Counted from the stretch's first letter, positions 51,870 to 60,997 are shown. The stretch: 64,000 nucleotides of DNA from Streptoalloteichus tenebrarius (GCF_024171885.1 NZ_JAMTCP010000003.1:140619-204618), one strand, 5' to 3'. A program made the numbers and translations. The notes: generated by a model from the letters alone, not told the origin.

Positions 51870-52939
51870 CCGAGACGATGGCCCTGCCCAGAACGCAGGA
51901 CTTGTCCGAGGGCGCGCTCGGGATGGCGCTGCTGCACCTCGAACGCGGGGACCTCACCTCCGCGCGCGGCAGCCTGGAGAGGGCGGTTGCGGCCGGCGTC
52001 AGCGCGGGAGGCAACGCGTCGTTGTTCCACGGCGCCCCGGCGCTGGAGTTCGTACTCAGCCGCGTTGGGCCCGCCAACCGTGATGTCCGTGAGGTCGTCG
52101 ACCGTGTCGTGGCCGCTCGACTGGCTGCGGCCCGTCGGCGGCTGGCGTCCGGCGCGTTGCCGCGTTTGGCGGAGTTCGACCTGATCCGGGGATTGACCGG
52201 GCTGGGTGCGCTGCTGCTGAGTCGTGGGGAGTCCTCGCCCCTCCTGAAGGAGGTGCTGGCCTACCTGGTCTCCCTGTCACGGCCGATTCGTGTCCAGGGC
52301 CGAGAGCTGCCGGGCTGGTGGACGGGGTTCGGGCCCGCTGATGAGGAGATGGCCGGCGGGCACGGGAACAACGGTGTCGCGCACGGAATCACCGGTCCCT
52401 TGGCCGTGCTGTCCCTCGCCGCCCGCCGAGGTATTTGGGTTCCGGGACATCACGACGCGATCGACGTCTTTGCGCGCTGGCTGGACAGATACGGGTGCCA
52501 CTACTGGATCACGCGCGCCGAGCTGTTCGCCCCTGAACCGCCCACGCCGGTGCCCGCGCGTCCGTCCTGGTGCTATGGGCAGCTCGGTATCGCCCGCGCC
52601 CAGCAATTGGCCGCGATCGCCTTGGGCGACTCGGCTCGTCAGCTCGCGGCAGAGGACATTGTCGTGAGGACGCTGGCCGACCCGGCCCATCTGGGTCGCA
52701 TCAGCGATGCGTCGCTGTGCCACGGCTGGGCTGGTCTGCTGACCGTCACCCGCGCCGTCGCCGACGACAGCCCCGCTCCGGAACGGTTCACGCGCCTGAT
52801 CGACGACCTGTCCATGCGCTTGACCTCCGACCTGGACCGGCTGTCCAAACCCGGGTTCATGGAAGGTCGGGCTGGCGCGCACTTGGCGGTGGACGGCACG
52901 AACACCACCGGCTGGACCCACATCCTCCTGATCACCTGA
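51866..52939 (+). CDS. Lanthionine synthetase C-like cyclase
   Basis: A 357-aa LanC. The zinc ligands are in SWCYGQLGIARAQ (Cys at about residue 236) and SLCHGWAGLLTVT (Cys285, His286); LIRGLTGLGALLL and GGHGNNGVAHGITGPLAVLS are the conserved GxxG repeats of the double helical barrel. It adds Cys thiols to dehydrated residues to close rings. ATG overlaps the lanB stop (ATGA). The C-terminus has the family FMEGRAG segment. Confidence 0.95.
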   Translation: MTETMALPRTQDLSEGALGMALLHLERGDLTSARGSLERAVAAGVSAGGNASLFHGAPALEFVLSRVGPANRDVREVVDRVVAARLAAARRRLASGALPRLAEFDLIRGLTGLGALLLSRGESSPLLKEVLAYLVSLSRPIRVQGRELPGWWTGFGPADEEMAGGHGNNGVAHGITGPLAVLSLAARRGIWVPGHHDAIDVFARWLDRYGCHYWITRAELFAPEPPTPVPARPSWCYGQLGIARAQQLAAIALGDSARQLAAEDIVVRTLADPAHLGRISDASLCHGWAGLLTVTRAVADDSPAPERFTRLIDDLSMRLTSDLDRLSKPGFMEGRAGAHLAVDGTNTTGWTHILLIT

Positions 52940-52981
52940 GCGTCACCCACGCCCACCCCTGGCGCAAGGAGAGGCACGACC

Positions 52982-55030
52982 ATGGACTTGGACAACGAGA
53001 ACCTTCCGATCAGCGCCGAGAAGGGATGGTGGCATGCCACCGTGTCGTTCCCGAGTTCCGGTGTGAGCCCGGAGGCCGCGCAGGCGCTGTCGTCCGCGCT
53101 GCGGAACCAGCGGTTCCACTTCCTCCGTAAGGACGGAGGACTGAGGCTCCGCACCGAACGTCCCGTGGCCGACCTGCTGGACCAGCTCGTCGCTGATGAC
53201 CTGGCCATCGGTTGGGTCGACGGTGTCTACGAGCCGGAGACCGAGGCGTTCGGTGGCGCCGAAGGTATGGCTGTCGCGCACGAGGTGTTCTGCGGGGACA
53301 GCCCTGCCGCCCTCGGTGAGGGCGGAAGCCCAGGAGCCCGGGAACGCTGTGTCCTGCTGCTCTCGACCCTGAACCGTGCCGCCGGGCTGGACCCGTTCGA
53401 GGTCGGCGATGTCTGGGCGAAGCTCGCTTCCCTGCGACCACCGGTCGACCCACCCTCCGGCGCCTCCTACGACCGGGCGGTCGCGGCGATGCGGCGCCTG
53501 ATCAACGCCGACGCCGCCCGGCGCCCGCACGCCGAGCCTGGCTGGGTCGAGCGTGTCGCCGTGTTCGAGGACGCCGGGCGTCAACTGAGGCGGCTGGCCA
53601 GCGCCGGACGCCTGACACGAGGACTCCGCGCGGTGCTGGCCCACCACGCGGTCTTCGCGTTCAACCGTGCCGGGGTGCCTGCCGTCGCGCAGGCCGACAC
53701 CGCCTGGTTGGGCCGTCACATCGCTTTCGCTGACCCGGAAACCGTGGTCGTGTCGACCCGACGGCCGGCCGTGTCCGCCCCTACCCTCGCCCGAATGGAG
53801 ATCACTGTGGCCCCTGACACCGACCCCGCCGACCTGCGTGAGGCACTGGTGACCCGCCTCATCAACGGAGGGCACCTGCGCACCCCCGAGGTCATCGCCG
53901 CCTTCCGCGACACCGAACGTCACCGTTTCCTCCCCGGCGTCGACCTCCACGCCGCCTACGCCGAGGACGCGGTGCCCATCAAGCACGACGAGACCGGCGA
54001 GATGCTCTCCTGCATCTCCGCGCCCTCGATCGTCGCCACCCAACTGGAGCAGTTGGGCGCCCAGCCCGGCCACAAGGTCCTGGAGGCCGGGGCGGCCACC
54101 GGCTACAACGCCGCGCTGCTGGGCCGGCTCGTGACTCCCGGCGGGCACGTGTGGACGATGGACGTCGACCAGGATCTCGTCGACCGCGCCGCGAAGAACC
54201 TGGCGCGGGCCGGGATCTCGACCGTGTCGGTGGTGCTGGGCGACGGCGCCGCCGGGCTTGCCGAGCACGCCCCCTTCGACCGGATCCAGTTCACCGTCGG
54301 CGCCGGCGACGTCCCGGTGAAGATCCTTGACCAGCTCGCCCCCGGCGGGCGTCTGGTCCTGCCGATGCGGATCCGCGGCAGCGTCTCCCGCAGCTTCGCC
54401 TTCGAACGCGACGGCCAGACCTGGAAGACCGTCTCGTGCCAGATGGCGACGTTCGTGCCGTTGCGCAAGGGCGTCTGCGACGACATCTACACCGTGGTCC
54501 CCATCGGTGAGGGCGATGTCCGGTTGGAGACCTTCAGCGAGCAGGACGTGGACCGCGAGGCGATGCGCACGATCCTGGACCAGCCCTCCACCACGGTCTA
54601 CTCGGGTGTGAGGTTCCGCCAGGGCGACGCCTGGCAGTGGCTGTACCTGTACCTGGCGTGTGTGCTGCCCAACGGCCTGTCCCGGATGCCCGGCTCCCGG
54701 CCCGGCTTCATCCCCCACTTCGCCTGGGGCTCCATGGCCGCCCTGGACGGTGACACCCTGGCCTACCTCACCGTCCGCGAAGGCGACGACGCACAGGGCA
54801 GGTACTGGGAGATCGGCGTCATCGGCCACGGCCCCCACGCCGCCACCCTGGCCGACCAGGTCGCCACCGAGATCGGCCAGTGGAACCGCGGCTGGGGCAA
54901 CAACGCCCCGGAGCCCAGCTTCCGCATGGCCGTCGGCGAGGCCCGCGACCGGCTGACGCCCACCCCCACGCGGTTCGTCGTCGACAAACCCCACAGCCGC
55001 CTCGCGGTGGACTGGCCACACCGGAGCTGA
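52982..55030 (+). CDS. FxLD-system fusion: LanB elimination domain plus O-methyltransferase
   Basis: A 682-aa fusion. Residues 1 to about 245 (KGWWHATVSFPSSGVSPEAA, FHFLRKDGGLRLRTER, VFAFNRAGVP) are the SpaB_C/thiopeptide-type domain that eliminates glutamate. Residues about 280-480 are a protein-isoaspartate methyltransferase-like domain with SAM motif VLEAGAATGYNAALLG (about 366-381). A C-terminal extension of about 190 residues is typical of the FxLD methyltransferase family. It should complete dehydration and methylate an Asp, which can form isoaspartate via succinimide. It follows lanC by 42 bases, with AAGGAGAG before the start. Confidence 0.92.
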   Translation: MDLDNENLPISAEKGWWHATVSFPSSGVSPEAAQALSSALRNQRFHFLRKDGGLRLRTERPVADLLDQLVADDLAIGWVDGVYEPETEAFGGAEGMAVAHEVFCGDSPAALGEGGSPGARERCVLLLSTLNRAAGLDPFEVGDVWAKLASLRPPVDPPSGASYDRAVAAMRRLINADAARRPHAEPGWVERVAVFEDAGRQLRRLASAGRLTRGLRAVLAHHAVFAFNRAGVPAVAQADTAWLGRHIAFADPETVVVSTRRPAVSAPTLARMEITVAPDTDPADLREALVTRLINGGHLRTPEVIAAFRDTERHRFLPGVDLHAAYAEDAVPIKHDETGEMLSCISAPSIVATQLEQLGAQPGHKVLEAGAATGYNAALLGRLVTPGGHVWTMDVDQDLVDRAAKNLARAGISTVSVVLGDGAAGLAEHAPFDRIQFTVGAGDVPVKILDQLAPGGRLVLPMRIRGSVSRSFAFERDGQTWKTVSCQMATFVPLRKGVCDDIYTVVPIGEGDVRLETFSEQDVDREAMRTILDQPSTTVYSGVRFRQGDAWQWLYLYLACVLPNGLSRMPGSRPGFIPHFAWGSMAALDGDTLAYLTVREGDDAQGRYWEIGVIGHGPHAATLADQVATEIGQWNRGWGNNAPEPSFRMAVGEARDRLTPTPTRFVVDKPHSRLAVDWPHRS

Positions 55031-55033
55031 CCG

Positions 55034-56079
55034 ATGACGGTTCCCGCGATAGCCAGCCGCATCCCGCTGGTCCGCCGGCCCAAGGCACCCGGGCTGCCGT
55101 TGAGCGAACGCATCACCGAGCTCACCGCGGGGTCCTCAACTACGCCGCGCTGATCGCCTCCGACGTGGGGATGCCCGATCTGGCCGCCCGATTATGTTGG
55201 AGGCAGCACCGGGTGTTCGCCGACGCCGGGAGCCTCACGGGAGACATCGCCGTGATGGCCCTCATGCCCGTGGTGAACATCGCCTGGCTCCTGATCCGCG
55301 AAGGTGATGGTGAGGAAGCCCACGACATGCTCCGACGGCTGTTCCGCGCCGCCCAACGGCGCGAGACAGCCAGGATCCATGACCACGAGGTGGATCTGTC
55401 CGCCCTGACCCGAACCGAGCAGGATCACCGGAAGGTCCGCGAGGAGCTGTGGGTCGCCGTGCTCGTCGACGGCGCCAGGGCGCTGGCGCGGATCGGCCGC
55501 TGGAGTGAGGCCGCCGAAGCCATGACCATGTACCGCGGTGTCGGCAACCGGCTCCTGGACGGCCGCCAGATCCTGATCATGTCGTTGATGGAGCGCGGCC
55601 TCGACGAACAAGCCCATGCCGTGATCGAGTCCACCACTCCTGCGGAACCATGGGAGAACGCCGTCGCGGCCCTGCTACACCTGTGCTGCCGGCCCCAAGC
55701 GTCACCCGCGCCGCAGTCGGAACTGGAACGCGCTCTGCGGGCGGTCCTCACGCTCAGCACCCCGCCCGACCCCGCCACCGCGGCCTTCCAGGCCCGCATC
55801 GGACTCGCGGCACTCGACCTGACCCGAGACCGAACCAGCCACAGCGCCGATCCCCTGTGGGAAGCCCTCGTCGACGTGGCCATGCTCGACGCCTACGCCG
55901 CCCGCGAGGTCCTGAACCACCCACCCTCGCACGCCCGCATGACCAGCGCCCAAAGACAGAAACTCGACGCCGTGCTCGCCGCATCGGGGCTCGGCGCCGG
56001 AACGCTCTCCACAGCCCACAGGCAAGCTCTTGCCGACGCCGTGAACACCGCTGAAGACACACTTCGCCGGCTTCTGTAG
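55034..56079 (+). pseudogene. Helical-repeat protein downstream of the RiPP genes, frameshifted
   Basis: It starts at ATG 55034, three bases after the methyltransferase stop: MTVPAIASRIPLVRRPKAPG. The frame closes after about 38 codons; a neighbouring frame then reads GVLNYAALIASDVGMPDLAA and continues as an intact helical (TPR/SARP-like) protein to 56079. One G is missing in the run at about 55130-55133. Repaired, it would be about 348 aa. Such helical proteins often end actinomycete RiPP operons; function unknown. Confidence 0.75.
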
Positions 56080-56938
56080 TGCGCGCAACTACCCACCATC
56101 CACCCCAAGGACCGCGCGGTCCTGGCGGCGAGCGCGTCGGCGGGTGTGTCTCGCACGTGGGTCTCGAGCGCGTACGGCAGCGCCGGCCGAGCCGTGTGCA
56201 GCAGCGGCAGCACCATCTCGTACGGCACAACGCCCTCACCGGCGGGGCAGAAGGACCGGCCGCCGTCGGTGGTCCGGTAGTCCTTGACGTGCACGTAGCC
56301 CACGTACGGGGCCAAGGCGCGGACCACCGTGGGGTGGCCTGGCCGACTTCGTGGAGATTCGCCATATCCAGCCACAGCCCCAGGCCCAGGCCCTGCCCGT
56401 GATACCTCTCCAGGACCTGAAGCAGCGGGTCGGCGTGGGCGACAGTGCACACCGGCTCGTTCTCCACCAGCAGCCGCACCCCTGCGGCATTCGCCAGCTC
56501 CAGGGCCTTGGCCAGCAGCGGGTCACCGAGCAACTGCTCGGTCAGCTCCGGCTCGACACGCAGGTGGGAGAAGACCCGCACGATCGGAGCGCCGAGAATC
56601 CGCGCGGCCTCGATGGCCCGCTCGATCCAGCCAAGCCTTTCCGCGGGCGGGACCTGGGTGGGGAAGCCGAAGGTGTCCACCCGGCCCGGCTGGGCCTCGG
56701 GTCGGCACCACTTCCACAGCGGCGAGGCCAGCGCAGCCACCGTCAGGTCTCGCTCGTCGGCGAGGGCACGGATGTGCCGCAGCCGATCGGCGGGCAGCGT
56801 CATCGCGTTGGCGCCTTCGGCCGAGCGGATCTCCAGATGCCTGATGCCCAGCTTCACCGCCAGGTCCATGCCCGGCGCCGGGTCGGGGCCGAGTTCGTCA
56901 GGGTTGAGTACCAGCGTGCTCGCCGGCGTTGCGTCCAC
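55893..56938 (-). pseudogene. Sugar-phosphate isomerase/epimerase-like TIM barrel, frameshifted
   Basis: From GTG 56938 (AAGGAG upstream) the protein reads TLVLNPDELGPDPAPGMDLA, RVFSHLRVEPELTEQLLGDP, GVRLLVENEPVC and LWLDMANLHEVGQ, an AP-endonuclease-2/xylose-isomerase-like barrel with metal-ligand Glu and Asp. A frameshift at about 56340 moves the rest (HPTVVRALAPYVGYVHVKDY, ALETHVRDTP) to another frame. Conserved sequence ends near 56085; the frame runs on to a stop at 55893, antisense to the helical-repeat gene. One extra base would restore the gene. Confidence 0.75.
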
Positions 56939-57132
56939 GGCCGTCTTCTCCTTCGGGGCGCGGGTATGGGAAGGACACCCCCGTGCCGGGGCGCCTGCTT
57001 CCGACACGGGGTGCCCAGGGCTGTCAGGGCAGGCTCAGTTGCCGCCGCCCGGCGGGGCCGCTGCGGGGGCAGTGGGGACGGAGGAGGGGGGGTGGGCTGC
57101 GGGTTTCCTTGCCGGGTAACGCCTTTCGAGGC

Positions 57133-57291
57133 TTACTCCATCTGGCGCAGGCCCCGGAGAACCCTCTCCAGCAGTTCCGGGTCCGCGGTGGCGTACACGG
57201 GTTGCGTCGGCGGTGGGATGGCACCCGGTTCCCGTCGGGGCAGTTCAGCGGTGGCCGTGGCTCCACCGGCTGGCAGGCGGGGGTCAGGCAT
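57133..57291 (-). CDS. 52-aa peptide of unknown function, coupled to the upstream gene
   Basis: MPDPRLPAGGATATAELPRR is Pro/Ala-rich; the C-terminus is a compact helix (YATADPELLERVLRGLRQME). ATG 57291 overlaps the end of the 131-aa gene and has GAGG five bases upstream, so it is probably translated by coupling. No Cys is present. The leader-like, unstructured N-terminus and helical C-terminus could suit a RiPP precursor, a signal or a small partner of the TIM-barrel enzyme; I do not recognise the family. Confidence 0.55.
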   Translation of the reverse strand: MPDPRLPAGGATATAELPRREPGAIPPPTQPVYATADPELLERVLRGLRQME

Positions 57292-57679
57292 GTCGTCCTC
57301 GATCGTGGGCAGCACGGCCGTGGGCCACGTGATCGACTGTGGCCACGCCGTGCGGGTCGGTGGCGGTGGCCGGCCAGTTCAACCGCAGCGCCCGGCCTTC
57401 GGCCGCGGTCCGGGCAAGCAGCTCGGCCACGGTCACCGCGTTGTCGTGATGGCCGTCGTGTCGGCCGATGTCGGCCCGTTCCGGGCTGGAGCGCGCCGCG
57501 ATGGAGATCGCGTCGGTGTACTGGCACGCCGAGCTGCTGCCGACCAACCCCATCAACTCGTGGTGCTGGTCGACCAGGGGCCGAAACACCCACCCGGCGT
57601 CGCGGATGTCCATCAACCGGGCCAGCTCCGGGTACTGGCGTACCGCGTCGGCCTCGGTGATCGTCCTAGCGTCGTCCAC
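57284..57679 (-). CDS. Hypothetical 131-aa protein upstream of the 52-aa peptide
   Basis: Start GTG 57679 is supported by GGAGGGAG six bases upstream. The first half (ARLMDIRDAGWVFRPLVDQH, HELMGLVGSSSACQYTDAIS) looks like a small alpha-beta domain seen in actinomycete hypothetical proteins. The second half (NAVTVAELLARTAAEGRALR) is helical, and the last 20 residues are His-rich. It is the first gene of a short minus-strand unit with the 52-aa peptide and the isomerase. Function unknown. Confidence 0.55.
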   Translation of the reverse strand: MDDARTITEADAVRQYPELARLMDIRDAGWVFRPLVDQHHELMGLVGSSSACQYTDAISIAARSSPERADIGRHDGHHDNAVTVAELLARTAAEGRALRLNWPATATDPHGVATVDHVAHGRAAHDRGRHA

Positions 57680-58026
57680 GCCGCTCTCCCTCCGTTCACC
57701 GCCATGACGCCGATCGGCGTAGCAAGCGCCCGGTGCCGGGGTCACTCGGGGTCCGGCCGGTCCACGCACCCCTGCCCACCGTGGGGTAGAGGTCGGGGGA
57801 AGCTGACCAACCGGTGCTCGCTCCGGCACCAGGCGCCCTGCCTTCGAGCCTGCTCACCAGCACCAATGCCGGAAACCGAGCCGAACACGGAGATCACAAC
57901 CACACCTCGCCCGGCGAAGTGGCCCCGTGAACCCGGAGGAATAGGCGGAGACTTCGCCGCCTGGGCAACCATTCGCCCTACAGGAGAGCTACCTTTCGGA
58001 GTTGAGCCGTCGCGGAGGGATGGGAT
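57680..58026. other. Divergent intergenic region, no gene seen
   Basis: 347 bases separate the 131-aa gene and the XRE-TPR gene, which point away from each other, so promoters for both should lie here. Local AT-richer sequence occurs near 57890-57990 (ACACGGAGATCACAACC, GAGCTACCTTTCGG). No strong palindrome was found. Confidence 0.45.
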
Positions 58027-59358
58027 GTGGTCGGCGAGCCGAATGATCTGCTGCGGGGCGCCCGCGAAGCCGCGAACCTGACCCAAGGGCAGCTCGCGGA
58101 GCTGGCGAACACCCTGGTAGAGCAGGCCACCGGCAGTCCGGGCGCGATGGACGCCGACTACATCGGCAAGCTCGAACGAGGCATCCACCGATGGCCCAAC
58201 CGGCACTACCGCACCGCCCTCCGGCATGTGCTCCGCAGAGACACCGACGCCGATCTCGGCTTCTTCAGCACCCGGTCGCGGGCGGCTACCGTGGATTCAT
58301 CCCGCCCACACCCCGATGGAGGTGACGACGTGGAACGCAAGACCTTCCTGCGGGTGCTCGCCGGATCGGTCGCCGGGATGGCCTTCACCGACCCGATCAG
58401 TGGCTTCACCGCCGTCGCCACCACCAGCGGCGGGCCACGTCGGGTCGGGCAGGCTGACGTGGACCAGGTGCGCCACCTCGCACGCATGTTCGCCAGCCAG
58501 GATCATCTGTTCGGCAGCGGCCTGTCCGCCGACGCCGTGGTCGCCCAGCTCAGCACCTCCGCCCAACTGCTCGACGGCCGGTTCAGCGCCGAGACCACCC
58601 GCCAGCGCCTGTTCTCCGCGGTCGCGGACCTGGCCGACATCGCCGGCGGCATGTGCTTCGACGCGGGCTCCCACACCCAGGCCGAGCGTTGCTTCCGATT
58701 CGCCGTCGGCGCTGCCACCGAGGCCGGGGACTGGGCCATGCGCGCCAAGGCCCTCTCCGGGCTGGCCAACCTCGCCGTCCACCAAGGCCGCGCCGACGAC
58801 GCCCTCAGCTACGCCGAGGCCGCCCTTGTCCGCGCCGACCGGCTCACCCCCGTCGTCAAGGCCGTCGCGCACACCCGCCACGCCCGCGCTCTCGGGCTGG
58901 CCAGCGCGCACCGCGACGCCGACTGCCTCACCGCCACCCGCCACGCCCAGGACGCCTTCACCCGCGCCAACGGCGACGAGCCTGACTGGATCGCCTACTA
59001 CAGCCAGGCCCACCTCGAACGCGACATCGGCCGCGCCCTGCTCCACCTGGCCCTGGGCGGCGGCGACCACACCGCCGCCCAAGCCCACCTCACCGCCGCC
59101 ATCGACCGCTTCCCTCCACAGAACTCCCGCGGCAAGACCCTGGCTCTGGCGAATCTCGCCCACCTCACCATGGCCCGCGACGACCCCCACCACGCCGTCA
59201 CCCTCGGCCACACCGCCCTCGACGGGCTCGGCCCCATCCGCTCCGACCGCGTGTTCGAGGCACTGCGCCAACTCCGCACCGCAGGCCGCCGCCACCGCGC
59301 CATCCCCGCCGTCCGCGAACTCAACGCCCGACTAGACAAGATCCTCACGGCCTCCTAG
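58027..59358 (+). CDS. XRE-type HTH regulator with TPR domain
   Basis: A 443-aa protein. The HTH is GAREAANLTQGQLAELANTL with YIGKLERGIHRWPNRHYRTA (residues about 10-60). VERKTFLRVLAGSVAGMAF is the linker, followed by about 290 residues of TPR-like helices (ALSGLANLAVHQGRADDALS, GKTLALANLAHLTMARDDPH). It starts at GTG 58027 with GGAGGG upstream. It is divergent from the peptide/isomerase unit and is a candidate regulator of it. Same overall type as the gene at 47962-49320 but not close in sequence. Confidence 0.9.
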   Translation: MVGEPNDLLRGAREAANLTQGQLAELANTLVEQATGSPGAMDADYIGKLERGIHRWPNRHYRTALRHVLRRDTDADLGFFSTRSRAATVDSSRPHPDGGDDVERKTFLRVLAGSVAGMAFTDPISGFTAVATTSGGPRRVGQADVDQVRHLARMFASQDHLFGSGLSADAVVAQLSTSAQLLDGRFSAETTRQRLFSAVADLADIAGGMCFDAGSHTQAERCFRFAVGAATEAGDWAMRAKALSGLANLAVHQGRADDALSYAEAALVRADRLTPVVKAVAHTRHARALGLASAHRDADCLTATRHAQDAFTRANGDEPDWIAYYSQAHLERDIGRALLHLALGGGDHTAAQAHLTAAIDRFPPQNSRGKTLALANLAHLTMARDDPHHAVTLGHTALDGLGPIRSDRVFEALRQLRTAGRRHRAIPAVRELNARLDKILTAS

Positions 59359-59459
59359 CCGTGCCCCTCGGCTACCGAACCGCGGTGGCCAGGCCTCGTC
59401 TGCGAATGACCAATCGGTCGACTCTGCGAATCGGAATTCGGCTCACGCACGAACGACCC

Positions 59460-59765
59460 TCAGTGCTCGCTTGTCCGAATCTGCGCTCCATGCTCGTTGC
59501 GCTCGTACGTACGCCGCTGGTTCTTCTCGATCTTCCGGGTCACCTCTGCTTCGAGGTCCACCCCGTTCATTTCCGCCAAGGCCGTCACGTAGAGGAGGAC
59601 GTCGGCCAGCTCCTCCCCGAGGTCGGGGAGCCCCATACGCCATGCGGTGAAGGCTTCACCGACTTCGGCGGTGAGGAGACCGAACTCCAAAGCCACGTCG
59701 GTGGTGTTGAACCCCTTGAGGGTCTTGTTTTCCCAGGCGAGCTTCTGGGCGGCTCGGATCTCCAA
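59460..59765 (-). CDS. MazG-like nucleotide pyrophosphohydrolase
   Basis: A 101-aa all-alpha NTP pyrophosphatase. EFGLLTAEVGEAFTAW and DLGEELADVLLYVTALAE carry the metal-binding ExxE and ExxD residues. Such enzymes hydrolyse (d)NTPs, often damaged or modified ones, to monophosphates. It is the last of three minus-strand genes dealing with nucleotides. Confidence 0.9.
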   Translation of the reverse strand: MEIRAAQKLAWENKTLKGFNTTDVALEFGLLTAEVGEAFTAWRMGLPDLGEELADVLLYVTALAEMNGVDLEAEVTRKIEKNQRRTYERNEHGAQIRTSEH

Positions 59766-59843
59766 CGCTCCTCCAGCGGCGGTACAGCAGATGCCGTAGA
59801 AGCCGATCGGGAGCGGTGTGCTGGCGCGCTGCTCCGTGAGCCG

Positions 59844-60344
59844 TCACCCCGTTGAGGGGAGGTGGTCGAGGCGCGAGGTGTCGAGCGTGAGCACAGGGGT
59901 GTAGTCGGCGAGCGTCGAGAAGACCCTTGCGTACCCCGTCACCAGGGCGGAGATCTCCTCCAGGTGTGCCGCCGCACCATCGCGTGCCAGAAGCCGCTGG
60001 CGGATGATGGCAGGCGGCGCGGTCAGGTGGACGAGCACGCCGGCCCGCTTGATCACGCTCTCGGCCAGGTCGATGGCCTGGGACCAGTTGATCCGGGAGC
60101 GCCCCCGGTGAAGCGGCCCGTAGACCAGTTCGCTGATGAAGCACCGGTCGAAGAGAATCTTGCCCTCTCCGGCAAGGAGAGTCCTGTAGCGGGTGGCCAG
60201 ATCGAGATGGTCGGGAGTCCTCGGGGAATGAACCAGAGTGAAGCCGTGGTGTGTCGACAGACGCTCGCCGAGCGTGCTCTTGCCCACTCCGTCGCAGCCC
60301 TCCAGGACCACGGTCCGGTAACCGGCGAACTCGTCGGGGTTCAT
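59844..60344 (-). CDS. Thymidylate kinase-like P-loop kinase
   Basis: A 166-aa protein with P-loop VLEGCDGVGKSTLGERLS (residues about 12-29), a DRCFISELVYGPLHRG segment like the DR motif of dTMP and deoxynucleoside kinases, and a lid-like RQRLLARDG. It is shorter than standard dTMP kinase (about 210 aa). ATG 60344 overlaps the stop of the upstream gene. It probably phosphorylates a nucleotide or nucleoside supplied by that gene's product. Confidence 0.85.
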   Translation of the reverse strand: MNPDEFAGYRTVVLEGCDGVGKSTLGERLSTHHGFTLVHSPRTPDHLDLATRYRTLLAGEGKILFDRCFISELVYGPLHRGRSRINWSQAIDLAESVIKRAGVLVHLTAPPAIIRQRLLARDGAAAHLEEISALVTGYARVFSTLADYTPVLTLDTSRLDHLPSTG

Positions 60345-60997
60345 GCGTTCAGCCAGGACAGGACGGCCTCGTCATCTTCGGGGTGCGCCTCGCAGGCGTA
60401 CTGGATCATGAGGTTTCGCCAGTTGGGCTCGCGACCGTGAGCGTGCGTGTATGTCGGGCGCGGCTGGTAGGCAGCGATCCGTACGCCGCTGGCCAGAGCC
60501 GCGCCGATGAGCAGGGCGGTTCCCGGCGGTGTCTCAGGGCCGGACACGTCGGCCAGCAGACGGGCGGACGATCGCGCGGCAGTCAGGTCGACCAAGGCGC
60601 CCGCGACCGGATCCGATGCTGTGAAGCGCTCGGGCACGACCACGGTGTGGCCGGCATCCACACAGGCTTTCACCAGATGGTCTCGGCCCCATGACGTGTA
60701 CGGCGACGCCTCGACGTACACGGGTGTGCGGTTGACCGCGGGCGAGTCCATGGGGAGGGGCGCACGAGTCGGAAGTTCGAGCACGGCGTCGACGGCCGCG
60801 TCGAGGGCTGTGTTCGTCTGGGCCACGTTGCGTGCCCGGAAGCCCGGAAACCGGGACTGGTCTTGAGTCTGCTGAAGGGTCACGGGACCGAGCTTGGCCA
60901 TCCGCACGAAACGGGTGGCCACGGCTTGGAGGAGGGGGTCGGGGAATTCGAGGTGGGTGCCATCGCGGTGGTAGTACACGTCAAGGGTGTAGCTCAC
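60341..60997 (-). CDS. Nucleoside 2-deoxyribosyltransferase-like protein
   Basis: A 218-aa protein. The C-terminal 130 residues resemble nucleoside 2-deoxyribosyltransferase/TIR-like folds: VYVEASPYTSWGRDHLVKAC, LLADVSGPETPPGTALLIGA, SGVRIAAYQ and NWRNLMIQYACE. The N-terminal 85 residues (YTLDVYYHRDGTHLEFPDPL) are not recognised. GTG 60997 has AAGGAC upstream. It heads a three-gene unit with the kinase and MazG-like protein, which suggests base exchange or handling of a special deoxynucleotide. Confidence 0.65.
   Translation of the reverse strand: MSYTLDVYYHRDGTHLEFPDPLLQAVATRFVRMAKLGPVTLQQTQDQSRFPGFRARNVAQTNTALDAAVDAVLELPTRAPLPMDSPAVNRTPVYVEASPYTSWGRDHLVKACVDAGHTVVVPERFTASDPVAGALVDLTAARSSARLLADVSGPETPPGTALLIGAALASGVRIAAYQPRPTYTHAHGREPNWRNLMIQYACEAHPEDDEAVLSWLNA

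Noticed and set aside
55893..56938. MNIO/DUF692 RiPP-modifying enzyme
   Set aside because: The TIM barrel looks like AP-endonuclease-2/sugar-phosphate isomerases; I do not see the DUF692 histidine/aspartate pattern, so calling the neighbouring 52-aa peptide a MNIO substrate is not supported.
59844..60344. Standard thymidylate kinase (tmk)
   Set aside because: It is about 45 residues shorter than housekeeping Tmk, and its context is accessory, so only a kinase-like label is given.
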